In this document: in pieces, positions 16,526 to 24,676 of the stretch
How the letters are laid out: each line of letters opens with the position of its first letter
Numbering within the stretch: the first letter of the stretch is position 1
Assembly: GCA_046330135.1 (NCBI GenBank)
Contig: JAXLTI010000008.1
Coordinates: 1 to 64,000, forward strand
Direction of reading: 5' to 3'
Length of the DNA stretch: 64,000 nucleotides
DNA from: CAYYFX01 sp046330135
GTDB taxonomy: Bacteria > ARS69
Notes under the pieces: generated by a model
Told to the model about the DNA's origin: nothing
Seen by the model: only the letters and a program-made list of their open reading frames with translations
Databases searched by the model: none
Made by a program: the position numbers and the translations under genes

Positions 16526-19500
16526 CTACTTCAGCCGCACCACCCGACGCGTCTGCTGCTGCCCCGCCGCCTGTAGGCGCACGAAGTACACCCCACTCGC
16601 CACCGACTTGCCCTCCGTGTCGCGACCGTCCCAGCTCATCCGGTAGGAACCAGGATCATGCGCGCCGTGCGCGAGCTCGCGCACCAGCCGGCCAGCGACG
16701 TCGAAGATCCGCACGCTCGCCTCGCCCGCCCTCGGCAGAGCGAACTCGATCACCGTGCTCCCGCGGAACGGGCTCGGCGACGGCGCCTTCAGGCCGAACG
16801 CCAGCGCTCCGACTTCCGGCGCCCCCACTCCCGCTTGCGGTTCCACGATCACGAACGGCGACAGCGATGTGCTTTGCCCGCAAACGATGTTCGCGTTCGT
16901 GTCCAGGGACGACGTGACGTCCACCCACGAGCCCGAAGCGAAGTGGTACATCTTCAGGTTCGCCTCGCTCCCCACGACATCCGTGTCGTTGTAGTGCAGG
17001 CATACCGTCACCTGCCCCGTGAAAGTCGCCGTCGTCGAGATGTCGTCGTACACCGGCGGAGAGACCGGAACGATCTGGAAGCCCGCCGGCGGCGGCGGAC
17101 CTGCGCTCTCCACATTCACCGACGTGATCCCTTCCGAGGTCACCTGGTCGAAGGTCGCGGTCACCGCGGGACCCAGCGTGACCTGCACGTTCGTGCCGGT
17201 TCCCGTGTACGCCGAGTAGACGGACGGATTGTCCAAATGCCCCCGAAGGTCGGCCTCGGAGCCACCGTTTCCCGGCCACCCCCAGACCCAGCGCGAACGC
17301 GGGAAGAACGGCGAGTCGGTGATCACGCGTGCCCGCCAGTGGTACATGTCTCCCGGTGTCAGCCCGCTGACGAGCTGAGTCAACGAGACGGCACTTCCCG
17401 AGGGCCCCGGCGCCCCGGTGTCCGTGCGCGGACCGATCTGCAGGTTGTTCCCGTTGAAGGACGTTCCAAGTCGCTTCTTCTCGACGACCAGACGCACCCT
17501 TCCACGTCCTGCCGGCGTGCGACCGAGCACCTTCGCGCGGAACGCGACCTCCGAGTCCGACTGGCCGAGCAACGCGATGGGAGCGGAGTCGTCGGTACGC
17601 ACCTGGCGGGGAGCGAGGTCGAGGCCGTCACCTCCGTTGCCGTAGTAGACGGCCGCTGTAGCCGGGGCCCCCCCGTAGTACCCGGTGTTCCCGACGATCA
17701 CGTCCGAGTACCCGTCCCCGTTCACGTCCCCCGCCACGCCGACGGCCTCGCCACCCTGAGTCCCGTCTGTCCATGCGGGGCTCGCCCCCAGCCCCGGACC
17801 CAGATACAGGTACGCGCTGCGCGCGCTACGGGTGCCGACGATGACGTCGGAGTATCCGTCTCCGTTCACGTCGCCTGCCGTGCCCACCGCGGTGCCGAAG
17901 CTCGCATTGGTTGGGCCGTCTACTGTCCATTGGGGATTCGTCGATGGACCCGACACGGAACCCATGTACACGCAGGCCCGCCCCGCGAAGTTGTTGCGGC
18001 CCGGGGCGCCGACGATGATGTCCGAGTACCCGCCCCCGTTCACGTCTCCTGCCGTACCCACGGAAGAGCCGAGGTTCGCATTGGGCTGATCGCCCATCGC
18101 CGTCCAGGCGGGCGACGCGGCGAGCCCCGTGGGCGACCCCAAATACACGTAGGCCTTCCCCTCCTGATGTGGGCCGTAGCCGGGGGCGCCCACGATGACG
18201 TCCGAGTACCCGTCCCCGTTCACATCACCCGCGGTGGCCGCGGACGCGCCGAATGCCGAGTCGTACTGGTCATCCTGTGCGGTCCATGCGGGGCTCGCCG
18301 CCAGCCCTGACGACGACCCCAAGTACACGTGTGCGCGTCCCGTTACGCCGAACAAAAGGTCACCCTTCGCGCCCACGACGACGTCGGCATACCCGTCCCC
18401 GTTCACGTCCCCCGCCGTGCCGACCGGGCCCCCGAACCAGGCGTGCTCCCGATCGCTCTCCGCCGTCCAGGCGGGACTCGCCGACAGACCCGACGAGGAC
18501 CCCAGATACACGTACGCTCGTCCCTCATCGACCTGGCCGTCGTCGTACGAGTAGGCCCCAACGATGATGTCCGAGTACCCATCCCCGTTCACGTCCCCCG
18601 CGGTACCCGCGGAGACGCCGAATCCCGCTCCGGCTTGATCGCTCTCTGCCGTCCACGCGGGGCTCGCCGACAATCCGGACGAGGACCCCAGGTACAAGTA
18701 CGCTCGTCCTTCGTTTGCTTCGCCATCGTCGTAGTACATGGCGCCCACGATGACGTCCGAGTACCCGTCCCCGTTCACGTCGCCCGCTGTCCCCACGGAG
18801 ACTCCGAAGTACGAATCGGGCTGATCGCTCGCCACCGTCCATCCCGGACTCGCGGCCAATCCCGACGCCGATCCGTGATACACGTAGACTCGCCCCGCGT
18901 CGCTCTGGGCGCCGTCGTACAGCGGAGCCCCGACGATGACGTCCGAGTACCCGTCCCCGTTCACATCCCCCGCCGTACCTGCGGAGGAGCCGAAGAACCC
19001 TATGGCTTGATCACCCTCGGCGGTCCACGTGGGGCTGACCGCCAGCCCCGACGAGGAACCCAGATACACGTACGCCCGCCCCTGTTCGATCAGGCCGTCG
19101 TCGTATCCGTACGCCCCGATCACGACGTCCGCGAATCCGTCCCCGTTCACGTCTCCCGCCGTGCCCACGGAGCGGCCGAGTCCGGATCCGGATTGACCGG
19201 CGTCGGCCGTCCAGGAAGCGCTCCCGGCCAGTCCCGAAGCAGACCCCAGATACAGGTACGCCTGGCCCACCGTGTCGTCGCCCACGATGACGTCCGAGTA
19301 CCCGTCCCCGTTCACGTCCCCCGCCGTTCCCACGGAGACGGCGAAGTCCGATGCGACGAATTGGGCCTGGGCCGTCCAGGCGGGGCTCCCGGCCAGCCCG
19401 GAGGCGGAACCCAGATACACGTACGCCTGCCCGTGTCTAGTGAGGCCCAGGTCGTAGAGCGGGGCTCCGACGATGACATCCGAGTACCCGTCCCCGTTCA

Positions 19501-20941
19501 CATCTCCCGCCGTCCCCACGGAGGCGCCGAAGGTCGCGCCCGCCATGTCGCTTTCCGCCGTCCACGCGGCGCTCGCCGCAAGGCCGGACGCGGACCCCAG
19601 ATACACGTACGCTCGCCCTTCGTCGGTTTGGCCGTTGTCGTACCCTCTGGCGCCGACGATGACGTCCGCGTACCCGTCCCCGTTCACGTCCCCCGCGGTA
19701 CCTACGGAGATGCCGAAGTACGCCGAGTCTTGATTACTCTCCGCCGTCCAGGAGGGACTCGCGGCCAGCCCCGAAGCGGACCCGAGGTACACGTACGCCC
19801 GCCCTTCGTCGGTCTGGCCGTTGTCGTACCCGTACGCCCCGACGATGACGTCCGAGTACCCATCGCCGTTCACATCCCCGGCAGCGCCCACGGACCGGCC
19901 GAAGTACGCCGACGCCTGATCACCCTCGGCCGTCCACGCGGGGCTCGCCACCAGCCCGGACGCGGACCCCAGGTACACGAACGCGCGGCCCGCGTCGGTC
20001 TGACCGGTGTCGTACCGATGCGCTCCGACGATGACGTCCGAGTATCCGTCCCCATTCACGTCCCCCGCCGTGCCCACGGAGATCCCGAAGAACTCCGAGG
20101 CCTGATCGCCGTCCGCCGTCCAGGCCGGAGAGGTCATGAGGGGATCGATGGCGATGGGGTAGGTCGCCGCGCCGTCCTCGATCAGGATCGCGAGCTGCTC
20201 ACCCGAAAGCCCCAGTCGCGCGGGGAGCGCGCGCCCGCTCGCATCCACGGCATGTACGTCCGCGTAGCGCAGCACGCGCGCTCCGTGCTCGTCCAGGAAG
20301 TCCACCGCACCGTCCTTCAGTTGAGCGTGGAGCGCGCCCGCCACGTGCCCCTCGAGACGCAGCGCGCCCTCACCCGCGGGTCGCTCGCGCACCGTGAAGC
20401 CCTGCTCGAGACCCTCCTTCTTGTTCTCGTACCACTCGTCGAAGCCTTCGCGCACGTAGCACACGCGAGCGCCGTCGACCTTCGGTTCGAGCGGAGCGGC
20501 ATCGATCACGTGCATCTGCCCCGCCCGGCCAAGCTGCGTCGTCCGCCACGCGAAGCGCCAAGAGGACGCGAGCGGGCTCGGCTGCTGCCGCGGCACTACT
20601 TCGATCCCGCCCGCGCGGAAGTAGGTGCGAAGACCCTGAGCGCGGTTCGGCGCCTGCAACCCCGCCGAGGTGACCGACGCGCGATACTCGCCGCCCTCGA
20701 TCTGGGCGGAGACGGTCTGCCACCAGCCCGCTCCTGCGCCCGCCGTCCGCGCGCCGGGCGTGATGTCCGGCTGCCGCGCGAGCGCGGTGGCGGCCGGCAT
20801 GGCGAGTACGCGGGGAGTGAGCGGGCGAACAGTCGAGTCCTTCTGGACGGACGTGCTCGCGATCAGGAGCAGGGGGACGAACACGAAGGAGCGAAGGGCG
20901 GCCAGATGCGGCTCCACCCTCCGGCGGGCGTGCGAGTTCAT
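16526..20941 (-). CDS. giant secreted FG-GAP repeat protein with C-terminal sorting domain
   Basis: A 1471-residue exported protein. GGAGG precedes ATG 20941, followed by a signal peptide (LRSFVFVPLLLIASTSV). Residues 30-265 form a unique region. Fourteen integrin-alpha-like FG-GAP repeats follow, about 62 residues each and spanning roughly 270-1110. Each has the calcium loop DVNGDGYSD; the twelfth reads DVNGGGYSD and may not bind calcium. A fibronectin-like region comes next, then a terminal FlgD/Por-secretion-type domain (VRIFDVAGRLVRELAHG, SGVYFVRLQA), which directs surface export in FCB bacteria. It probably acts as a seven-bladed-propeller surface adhesin or binding protein. It lies between two sigma/kinase modules. 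Confidence 0.93.
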   Translation of the reverse strand: MNSHARRRVEPHLAALRSFVFVPLLLIASTSVQKDSTVRPLTPRVLAMPAATALARQPDITPGARTAGAGAGWWQTVSAQIEGGEYRASVTSAGLQAPNRAQGLRTYFRAGGIEVVPRQQPSPLASSWRFAWRTTQLGRAGQMHVIDAAPLEPKVDGARVCYVREGFDEWYENKKEGLEQGFTVRERPAGEGALRLEGHVAGALHAQLKDGAVDFLDEHGARVLRYADVHAVDASGRALPARLGLSGEQLAILIEDGAATYPIAIDPLMTSPAWTADGDQASEFFGISVGTAGDVNGDGYSDVIVGAHRYDTGQTDAGRAFVYLGSASGLVASPAWTAEGDQASAYFGRSVGAAGDVNGDGYSDVIVGAYGYDNGQTDEGRAYVYLGSASGLAASPSWTAESNQDSAYFGISVGTAGDVNGDGYADVIVGARGYDNGQTDEGRAYVYLGSASGLAASAAWTAESDMAGATFGASVGTAGDVNGDGYSDVIVGAPLYDLGLTRHGQAYVYLGSASGLAGSPAWTAQAQFVASDFAVSVGTAGDVNGDGYSDVIVGDDTVGQAYLYLGSASGLAGSASWTADAGQSGSGLGRSVGTAGDVNGDGFADVVIGAYGYDDGLIEQGRAYVYLGSSSGLAVSPTWTAEGDQAIGFFGSSAGTAGDVNGDGYSDVIVGAPLYDGAQSDAGRVYVYHGSASGLAASPGWTVASDQPDSYFGVSVGTAGDVNGDGYSDVIVGAMYYDDGEANEGRAYLYLGSSSGLSASPAWTAESDQAGAGFGVSAGTAGDVNGDGYSDIIVGAYSYDDGQVDEGRAYVYLGSSSGLSASPAWTAESDREHAWFGGPVGTAGDVNGDGYADVVVGAKGDLLFGVTGRAHVYLGSSSGLAASPAWTAQDDQYDSAFGASAATAGDVNGDGYSDVIVGAPGYGPHQEGKAYVYLGSPTGLAASPAWTAMGDQPNANLGSSVGTAGDVNGGGYSDIIVGAPGRNNFAGRACVYMGSVSGPSTNPQWTVDGPTNASFGTAVGTAGDVNGDGYSDVIVGTRSARSAYLYLGPGLGASPAWTDGTQGGEAVGVAGDVNGDGYSDVIVGNTGYYGGAPATAAVYYGNGGDGLDLAPRQVRTDDSAPIALLGQSDSEVAFRAKVLGRTPAGRGRVRLVVEKKRLGTSFNGNNLQIGPRTDTGAPGPSGSAVSLTQLVSGLTPGDMYHWRARVITDSPFFPRSRWVWGWPGNGGSEADLRGHLDNPSVYSAYTGTGTNVQVTLGPAVTATFDQVTSEGITSVNVESAGPPPPAGFQIVPVSPPVYDDISTTATFTGQVTVCLHYNDTDVVGSEANLKMYHFASGSWVDVTSSLDTNANIVCGQSTSLSPFVIVEPQAGVGAPEVGALAFGLKAPSPSPFRGSTVIEFALPRAGEASVRIFDVAGRLVRELAHGAHDPGSYRMSWDGRDTEGKSVASGVYFVRLQAAGQQQTRRVVRLK
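17620..20131 (-). repeat. tandem array of 14 repeats of about 186 bp encoding FG-GAP units
   Basis: The coding repeats are similar at DNA level, especially around the GACGTGAACGGGGACGG core. Most units are about 186 bp; the fifth is shorter and units 13-14 are degenerate. Recombination between copies could change repeat number among strains. Confidence 0.9.
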
Positions 20942-21046
20942 GGGATGCCTCCTTTTCTCGGCGCGCCCTTCATGCGCCGGAAACGCCCGGACCCCGCCAA
21001 CCGCCGCGCTGGATTGGGCGAATTCGCACCGCGTCCGCGTGGCCAC

Positions 21047-21075
21047 TTGAGGCCGCAGCGGCCCCCCGGTACCAT
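21047..21075 (+). promoter_or_regulatory. ECF2 promoter, probably leaderless
   Basis: TTGAGG (21047-21052), a 17-nt spacer and TACCAT (21070-21075). ATG 21083 follows after 7 nt with no ribosome site. This parallels the ECF1 promoter. Confidence 0.6.
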
Positions 21076-21082
21076 CGCGAGC

Positions 21083-21652
21083 ATGAACGAATCGACCGGG
21101 GAAGAAGCGGGGGACGCCGGCACCACCTCCGACGCCTTCTTCGGCCTCGTCTACGACGAGCTGCGTTCACTCGCGCACGCCAGGATGCAAGGTGAGCGAG
21201 CCGGGCACACCCTTCAGACGACCGAGCTGGTTCACGAGGCCTACCTCCGCCTTTCGCGCGGCGGCGAGGGCTCGTGGCAGAACCGCGGTCACTTCTTCAC
21301 GGCCGCGGCCGAGGCGATGCGGCGTATCCTCATCGAGCGGGCGCGCCGAAGGGGGCGCGTGAAGCGCGGTGCCGATTCCGAGGGGCGACCCGTGGAACGC
21401 GTCCCTCTCAACGTCGCCGAGATCGCTGCTCTGGCCGACGACGGGGATCCCGAGACGGTGCTCGCCATGGACGCCGCGATCGAACGCCTCGCTCGGCGGG
21501 ACGAACGCCTGGCGAAGGTCGTGAAGCTCCGCTTCTACGCGGGGTTGACGGTCGAAGAGATCGCGGAGGTCCTCGGGACGTCGCCTCGCACCGTCCAGCG
21601 GAGCTGGGCGTTCGCGAGGGCGTGGCTCTACGGGGCCGTTTCCCGGGAATAA
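21083..21652 (+). CDS. ECF sigma factor, module 2
   Basis: A 189-residue paralogue of ECF1. Region 2 contains HTLQTTELVHEAYLRL, with Gln45-Thr46-Thr47-Glu48 at the place of the DAED patch. Region 4 is AGLTVEEIAEVLGTSPRTVQRSWAFARAWLY. Divergent from the FG-GAP gene (141-nt gap) and convergent with kinase 2, it overlaps the kinase's last codons by 25 nt. No anti-sigma factor is encoded nearby. It is a plausible direct regulator of the FG-GAP gene, although I could not identify an ECF-type promoter there. Confidence 0.93.
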   Translation: MNESTGEEAGDAGTTSDAFFGLVYDELRSLAHARMQGERAGHTLQTTELVHEAYLRLSRGGEGSWQNRGHFFTAAAEAMRRILIERARRRGRVKRGADSEGRPVERVPLNVAEIAALADDGDPETVLAMDAAIERLARRDERLAKVVKLRFYAGLTVEEIAEVLGTSPRTVQRSWAFARAWLYGAVSRE

Positions 21653-24486
21653 CCCGCCCGGGCGCGGAGCGGAGCGAGCTCCGGGTAACCGGCTACCGTG
21701 GCGGGGGTGGCACCGCAGCGCTGCGCGCGCCGGAGCTTCTCGATCGCCCCGTCGGGGTCGCCGGCGTTAACCCGCGCGGCGGCCCAACGAACGAGGGCGT
21801 CTCCCAGCTCCTTGCTGTCTTTGGGGGCGTCTCCGAACATGAGCACCATGGAAGTGCTCAGCATGGACTCCGCCTCGACATGGCGACCCTGGAGAGAGCG
21901 CAGGTAGCCGTGATCGCCGAGACAGTCCGCGTAGTGCAGCCTGCTGGGCGCGTGACTCGAGTCCATCGCGGCTTCCCCGCGCGAATACAGTGCATCCGCC
22001 TGCTCGAAGCGTCTCAGCCTCCGACACACCGTTCCGTGGCCCTTGTACGCGTCACCCAGGCGCACTCCGCGCGGCTCGCGATGCTCGAACACCGGAATGG
22101 CCTTCCGGTAGAGCGAATCCGCCCGGGCTTCCGATCCGAGGGCGTCCCAGCAGTAGGCGAGCAAGCTGAGCGCTTCCGCGGTTCGCACGTTGTCCGGCCC
22201 CACGGTACGCTCCCAGATGACGTACGACTCCTGGAAGCAGTCCCTCGCGCGGGCGAAGTCCTCCGCCTGCAAACAGTACACGCCGACGTTCTTCAGCTCG
22301 TGCGCGAGAGCGGTCGGCATGTCTCGCGCTCGGAAGATCCCCACCGCCTCCTCGTCGACGTCAATCGCCTGCTTGACTTCGCCGCCAGCTCCGAGCGCCG
22401 CGGCCCACGCGGCAAGCGCGTCGGCGTACATGAAGTGGTCCGGCCCGTAGAGCTTCCGCGCGAGGTCCACCGCTTCTTTCGCGTGACGGACCGCCTTCTC
22501 GGGCTCGTTCATCGCCGCGTACACCCAACTCAACCCTCTGTGAGCGCCAGCCGCGCTCATGGGTCGGGCCGTCTGCTCTGCGATCCGGAGCATGCGGAGG
22601 TAGCACTTCTCGGCGGTCGCGCAATCCGATCTGCGTAGAGCGATCATCGCCTTGGTCGCCAGCAGTCTCGGCAGCTGCGAGTTGTCGATCGGGGTCTTCG
22701 CCTCCACTACGCCGAGGGCGCGCGAGATCAGCGAATCTGCGGGCGCGTAGTCCCCGTGCTGCATGAGCCAGACCCCCTTCTCGGTCAAGTACCGCTCGAG
22801 GAAGTCGGAGTCCCCATGACCCAGCGCCGGCAACATCGCTTCCAAGCGACCGAAGAGGGGTTGGGCGACGTCGTCCTTGCCCGCCTGCGTCAGGCCGCTC
22901 GCCAGTCGGAGGGTCTGCTCCGCAACCGCCCGATCCTCCTTCGGCTTGATCGAGTCGACGGTCGCCAGCGCGGCGCGCAGGAGCCGCACACCCTCGTCGG
23001 TGAGCCCAAGGTTCAAGTGCGCCTCCCCAAGGGAAGTGAGCAATCGGGCACGAACCCGTGGATCGCCCGGGCCGCTCGCCTCGATGCGACGTGTGCCCTG
23101 TTCCAGCAGCTCGCGCGCCGTGACGTTCTCGCCTTGAGTGTGTTGGGGAGTCGTGGATTGGAACAGATCCACCAAGAAGTCGCTCACCTGCGAGGCCGTC
23201 TCCGCCTCGCGTCGAGCCACCCGCTCCCCTCGCCGGAAGCCCATCGCGGCGACGATGCTGCCCACGAGCACGGCCAGGAGCACGACGGTGGCGGCGGCCA
23301 CGGCGGCGCGGTGCCGGCGCACGAGCTTGTCGAGTCGGTAGACGGTGCTCGGCGCGGCGGCGGCGAGCGGCTCGCCCGCTAGGAAGCGACGGACGTCCGT
23401 CGCGAGCTCGCCCGCCGACGCGTAGCGGCGATCGGGGTCCTTCTCCAAGGCGCATGTCGTGATCCACCGGACATCGCTTCGAAGGTCCCGCAGCAGGCGG
23501 CGTGGGTCGGTGGAACGGCGCGCGGCAGTCTCGGCCAGAATCTCCGGCTCTCGGGAGGTCCGAGTCACCATCGGCGGTGGATCCTCTTCGCGAATCACAC
23601 GCAAGGCTTCCGATGTCGGCATCGCACGCAGGCGGTCCGGGTCGAATGGAGGTGCTCCTGTCAGAAGCTCGTGGAGCATCGCACCGAGCGCGTAGACGTC
23701 CGTTCGAGTATCGACGGCCCCGGGCGCCATGCCCGCCTGCTCCGGACTCATGTACGCGAGCGTACCCAGCACGACGCCCTCCTGTGTCCACGGTGCGGTC
23801 TGCTCCGCGCCCGTCGGCGTCGTCGCTTTCGCGATGCCGAAGTCGATTACCTTGGACGCCACGCCGCGCTCGCGCCGAGCGACGATCACGTTCGACGGCT
23901 TGAGGTCGCGGTGAATGACCCCTCGCTGGTGCGCGTGCTGCACGGCGTCGCAGACGTCGGCGAAGAGCGCGAGACGATCTCGGACATCGAGGCGTTCCCG
24001 ATCGCAGAACGAGGTGATCGGCTCTCCAGGCACGTATTCCATGACGAAATACGGTCGACCGGCTTCCGTCTCGCCCGCCTCGAGGACCTGGGCGATGCCC
24101 GGATGGTCCATCAGCGCCAGCGCCTGGCGCTCGGCCTCGAACCGCGCGACCGTCTGCTTCGTATCCATCCCGGGCTTGATGAGCTTGAGCGCGACGCGCC
24201 GCCGGATGGGTCGAGTCTGCTCGGCCAGGTACACGACGCCGAAGCCGCCTTCACCGAGGGTCTCCACGAGCCGGTAGGGCCCGATCGATCCGAGGTCGCC
24301 CTTCGATTCTCGCGACACCAGGAATTCGACGGCGGACTCGTCCGCGGCGAGCAGGGCGACGAGCTCCGCTCGCAGCGCCGGATCGTCCGCGAGGTCGCGC
24401 TCGAGCAGCGTGCGCCGCTCCTCGAGGGACATGCCCTGGGCGCGGTCGAACAGCTCTTGAAGGCGCTGCCAGCGTTCGTCACTCAC
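21628..24486 (-). CDS. Ser/Thr protein kinase with TPR tail, module 2
   Basis: A 952-residue paralogue of the kinase at 13360-16221, similar along its whole length. Glycine loop GEGGFG 78-83, Lys101, HRD 192-194, DFG 215-217 and SPE are all intact. One membrane helix near residue 400 (VVLLAVLVGSIVAAMGF) is followed by TPR-like repeats. GTG 24486 is chosen by alignment with the paralogue's N-terminus; upstream in-frame codons read as non-coding. A TTGCGC/CATCCT promoter is visible. Its 3' end overlaps the ECF2 3' end, so the transcripts are antisense there. Probable role: membrane sensor phosphorylating ECF2. Confidence 0.95.
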   Translation of the reverse strand: MSDERWQRLQELFDRAQGMSLEERRTLLERDLADDPALRAELVALLAADESAVEFLVSRESKGDLGSIGPYRLVETLGEGGFGVVYLAEQTRPIRRRVALKLIKPGMDTKQTVARFEAERQALALMDHPGIAQVLEAGETEAGRPYFVMEYVPGEPITSFCDRERLDVRDRLALFADVCDAVQHAHQRGVIHRDLKPSNVIVARRERGVASKVIDFGIAKATTPTGAEQTAPWTQEGVVLGTLAYMSPEQAGMAPGAVDTRTDVYALGAMLHELLTGAPPFDPDRLRAMPTSEALRVIREEDPPPMVTRTSREPEILAETAARRSTDPRRLLRDLRSDVRWITTCALEKDPDRRYASAGELATDVRRFLAGEPLAAAAPSTVYRLDKLVRRHRAAVAAATVVLLAVLVGSIVAAMGFRRGERVARREAETASQVSDFLVDLFQSTTPQHTQGENVTARELLEQGTRRIEASGPGDPRVRARLLTSLGEAHLNLGLTDEGVRLLRAALATVDSIKPKEDRAVAEQTLRLASGLTQAGKDDVAQPLFGRLEAMLPALGHGDSDFLERYLTEKGVWLMQHGDYAPADSLISRALGVVEAKTPIDNSQLPRLLATKAMIALRRSDCATAEKCYLRMLRIAEQTARPMSAAGAHRGLSWVYAAMNEPEKAVRHAKEAVDLARKLYGPDHFMYADALAAWAAALGAGGEVKQAIDVDEEAVGIFRARDMPTALAHELKNVGVYCLQAEDFARARDCFQESYVIWERTVGPDNVRTAEALSLLAYCWDALGSEARADSLYRKAIPVFEHREPRGVRLGDAYKGHGTVCRRLRRFEQADALYSRGEAAMDSSHAPSRLHYADCLGDHGYLRSLQGRHVEAESMLSTSMVLMFGDAPKDSKELGDALVRWAAARVNAGDPDGAIEKLRRAQRCGATPATVAGYPELAPLRARAGYSRETAP

Positions 24487-24525
24487 GCAGGAGATCCTCC
24501 GCGGATTCCGCCGTCGAGGGGCGGC

Positions 24526-24555
24526 AGGATGCACCGCCACGACGCGCCGGCGCAA
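24526..24555 (-). promoter_or_regulatory. kinase 2 promoter
   Basis: On the minus strand, TTGCGC (24550-24555), an 18-nt spacer and CATCCT (24526-24531). This gives a leader of about 35 nt before GTG 24486. Confidence 0.45.
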
Positions 24556-24607
24556 GGGTGGAGGGGAAGCGCGGTCGGCCCCGTCCGTCGCGTCGTGCGA
24601 CTTGTGC

Positions 24608-24613
24608 TACCCT
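24608..24613 (+). promoter_or_regulatory. extended -10 box TGCTACCCT before the aldehyde dehydrogenase
   Basis: TACCCT preceded by TGC lies about 63 nt before the TTG start at 24677. The -35 is weak. Confidence 0.4.
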
Positions 24614-24676
24614 GCCCGTTCGTTGCTTTGCACGCGGAACCGACTCACGACCCGAGGAACGGGGCGGGAGGAGCGT

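Noticed and set aside
18329..21082. A long plus-strand frame antisense to the FG-GAP repeats and continuous with ECF2
   Set aside because: Its repeats (VRVPVPVHVPRR-like) are only the mirror of the FG-GAP coding repeats. The sigma factor itself starts at 21083.
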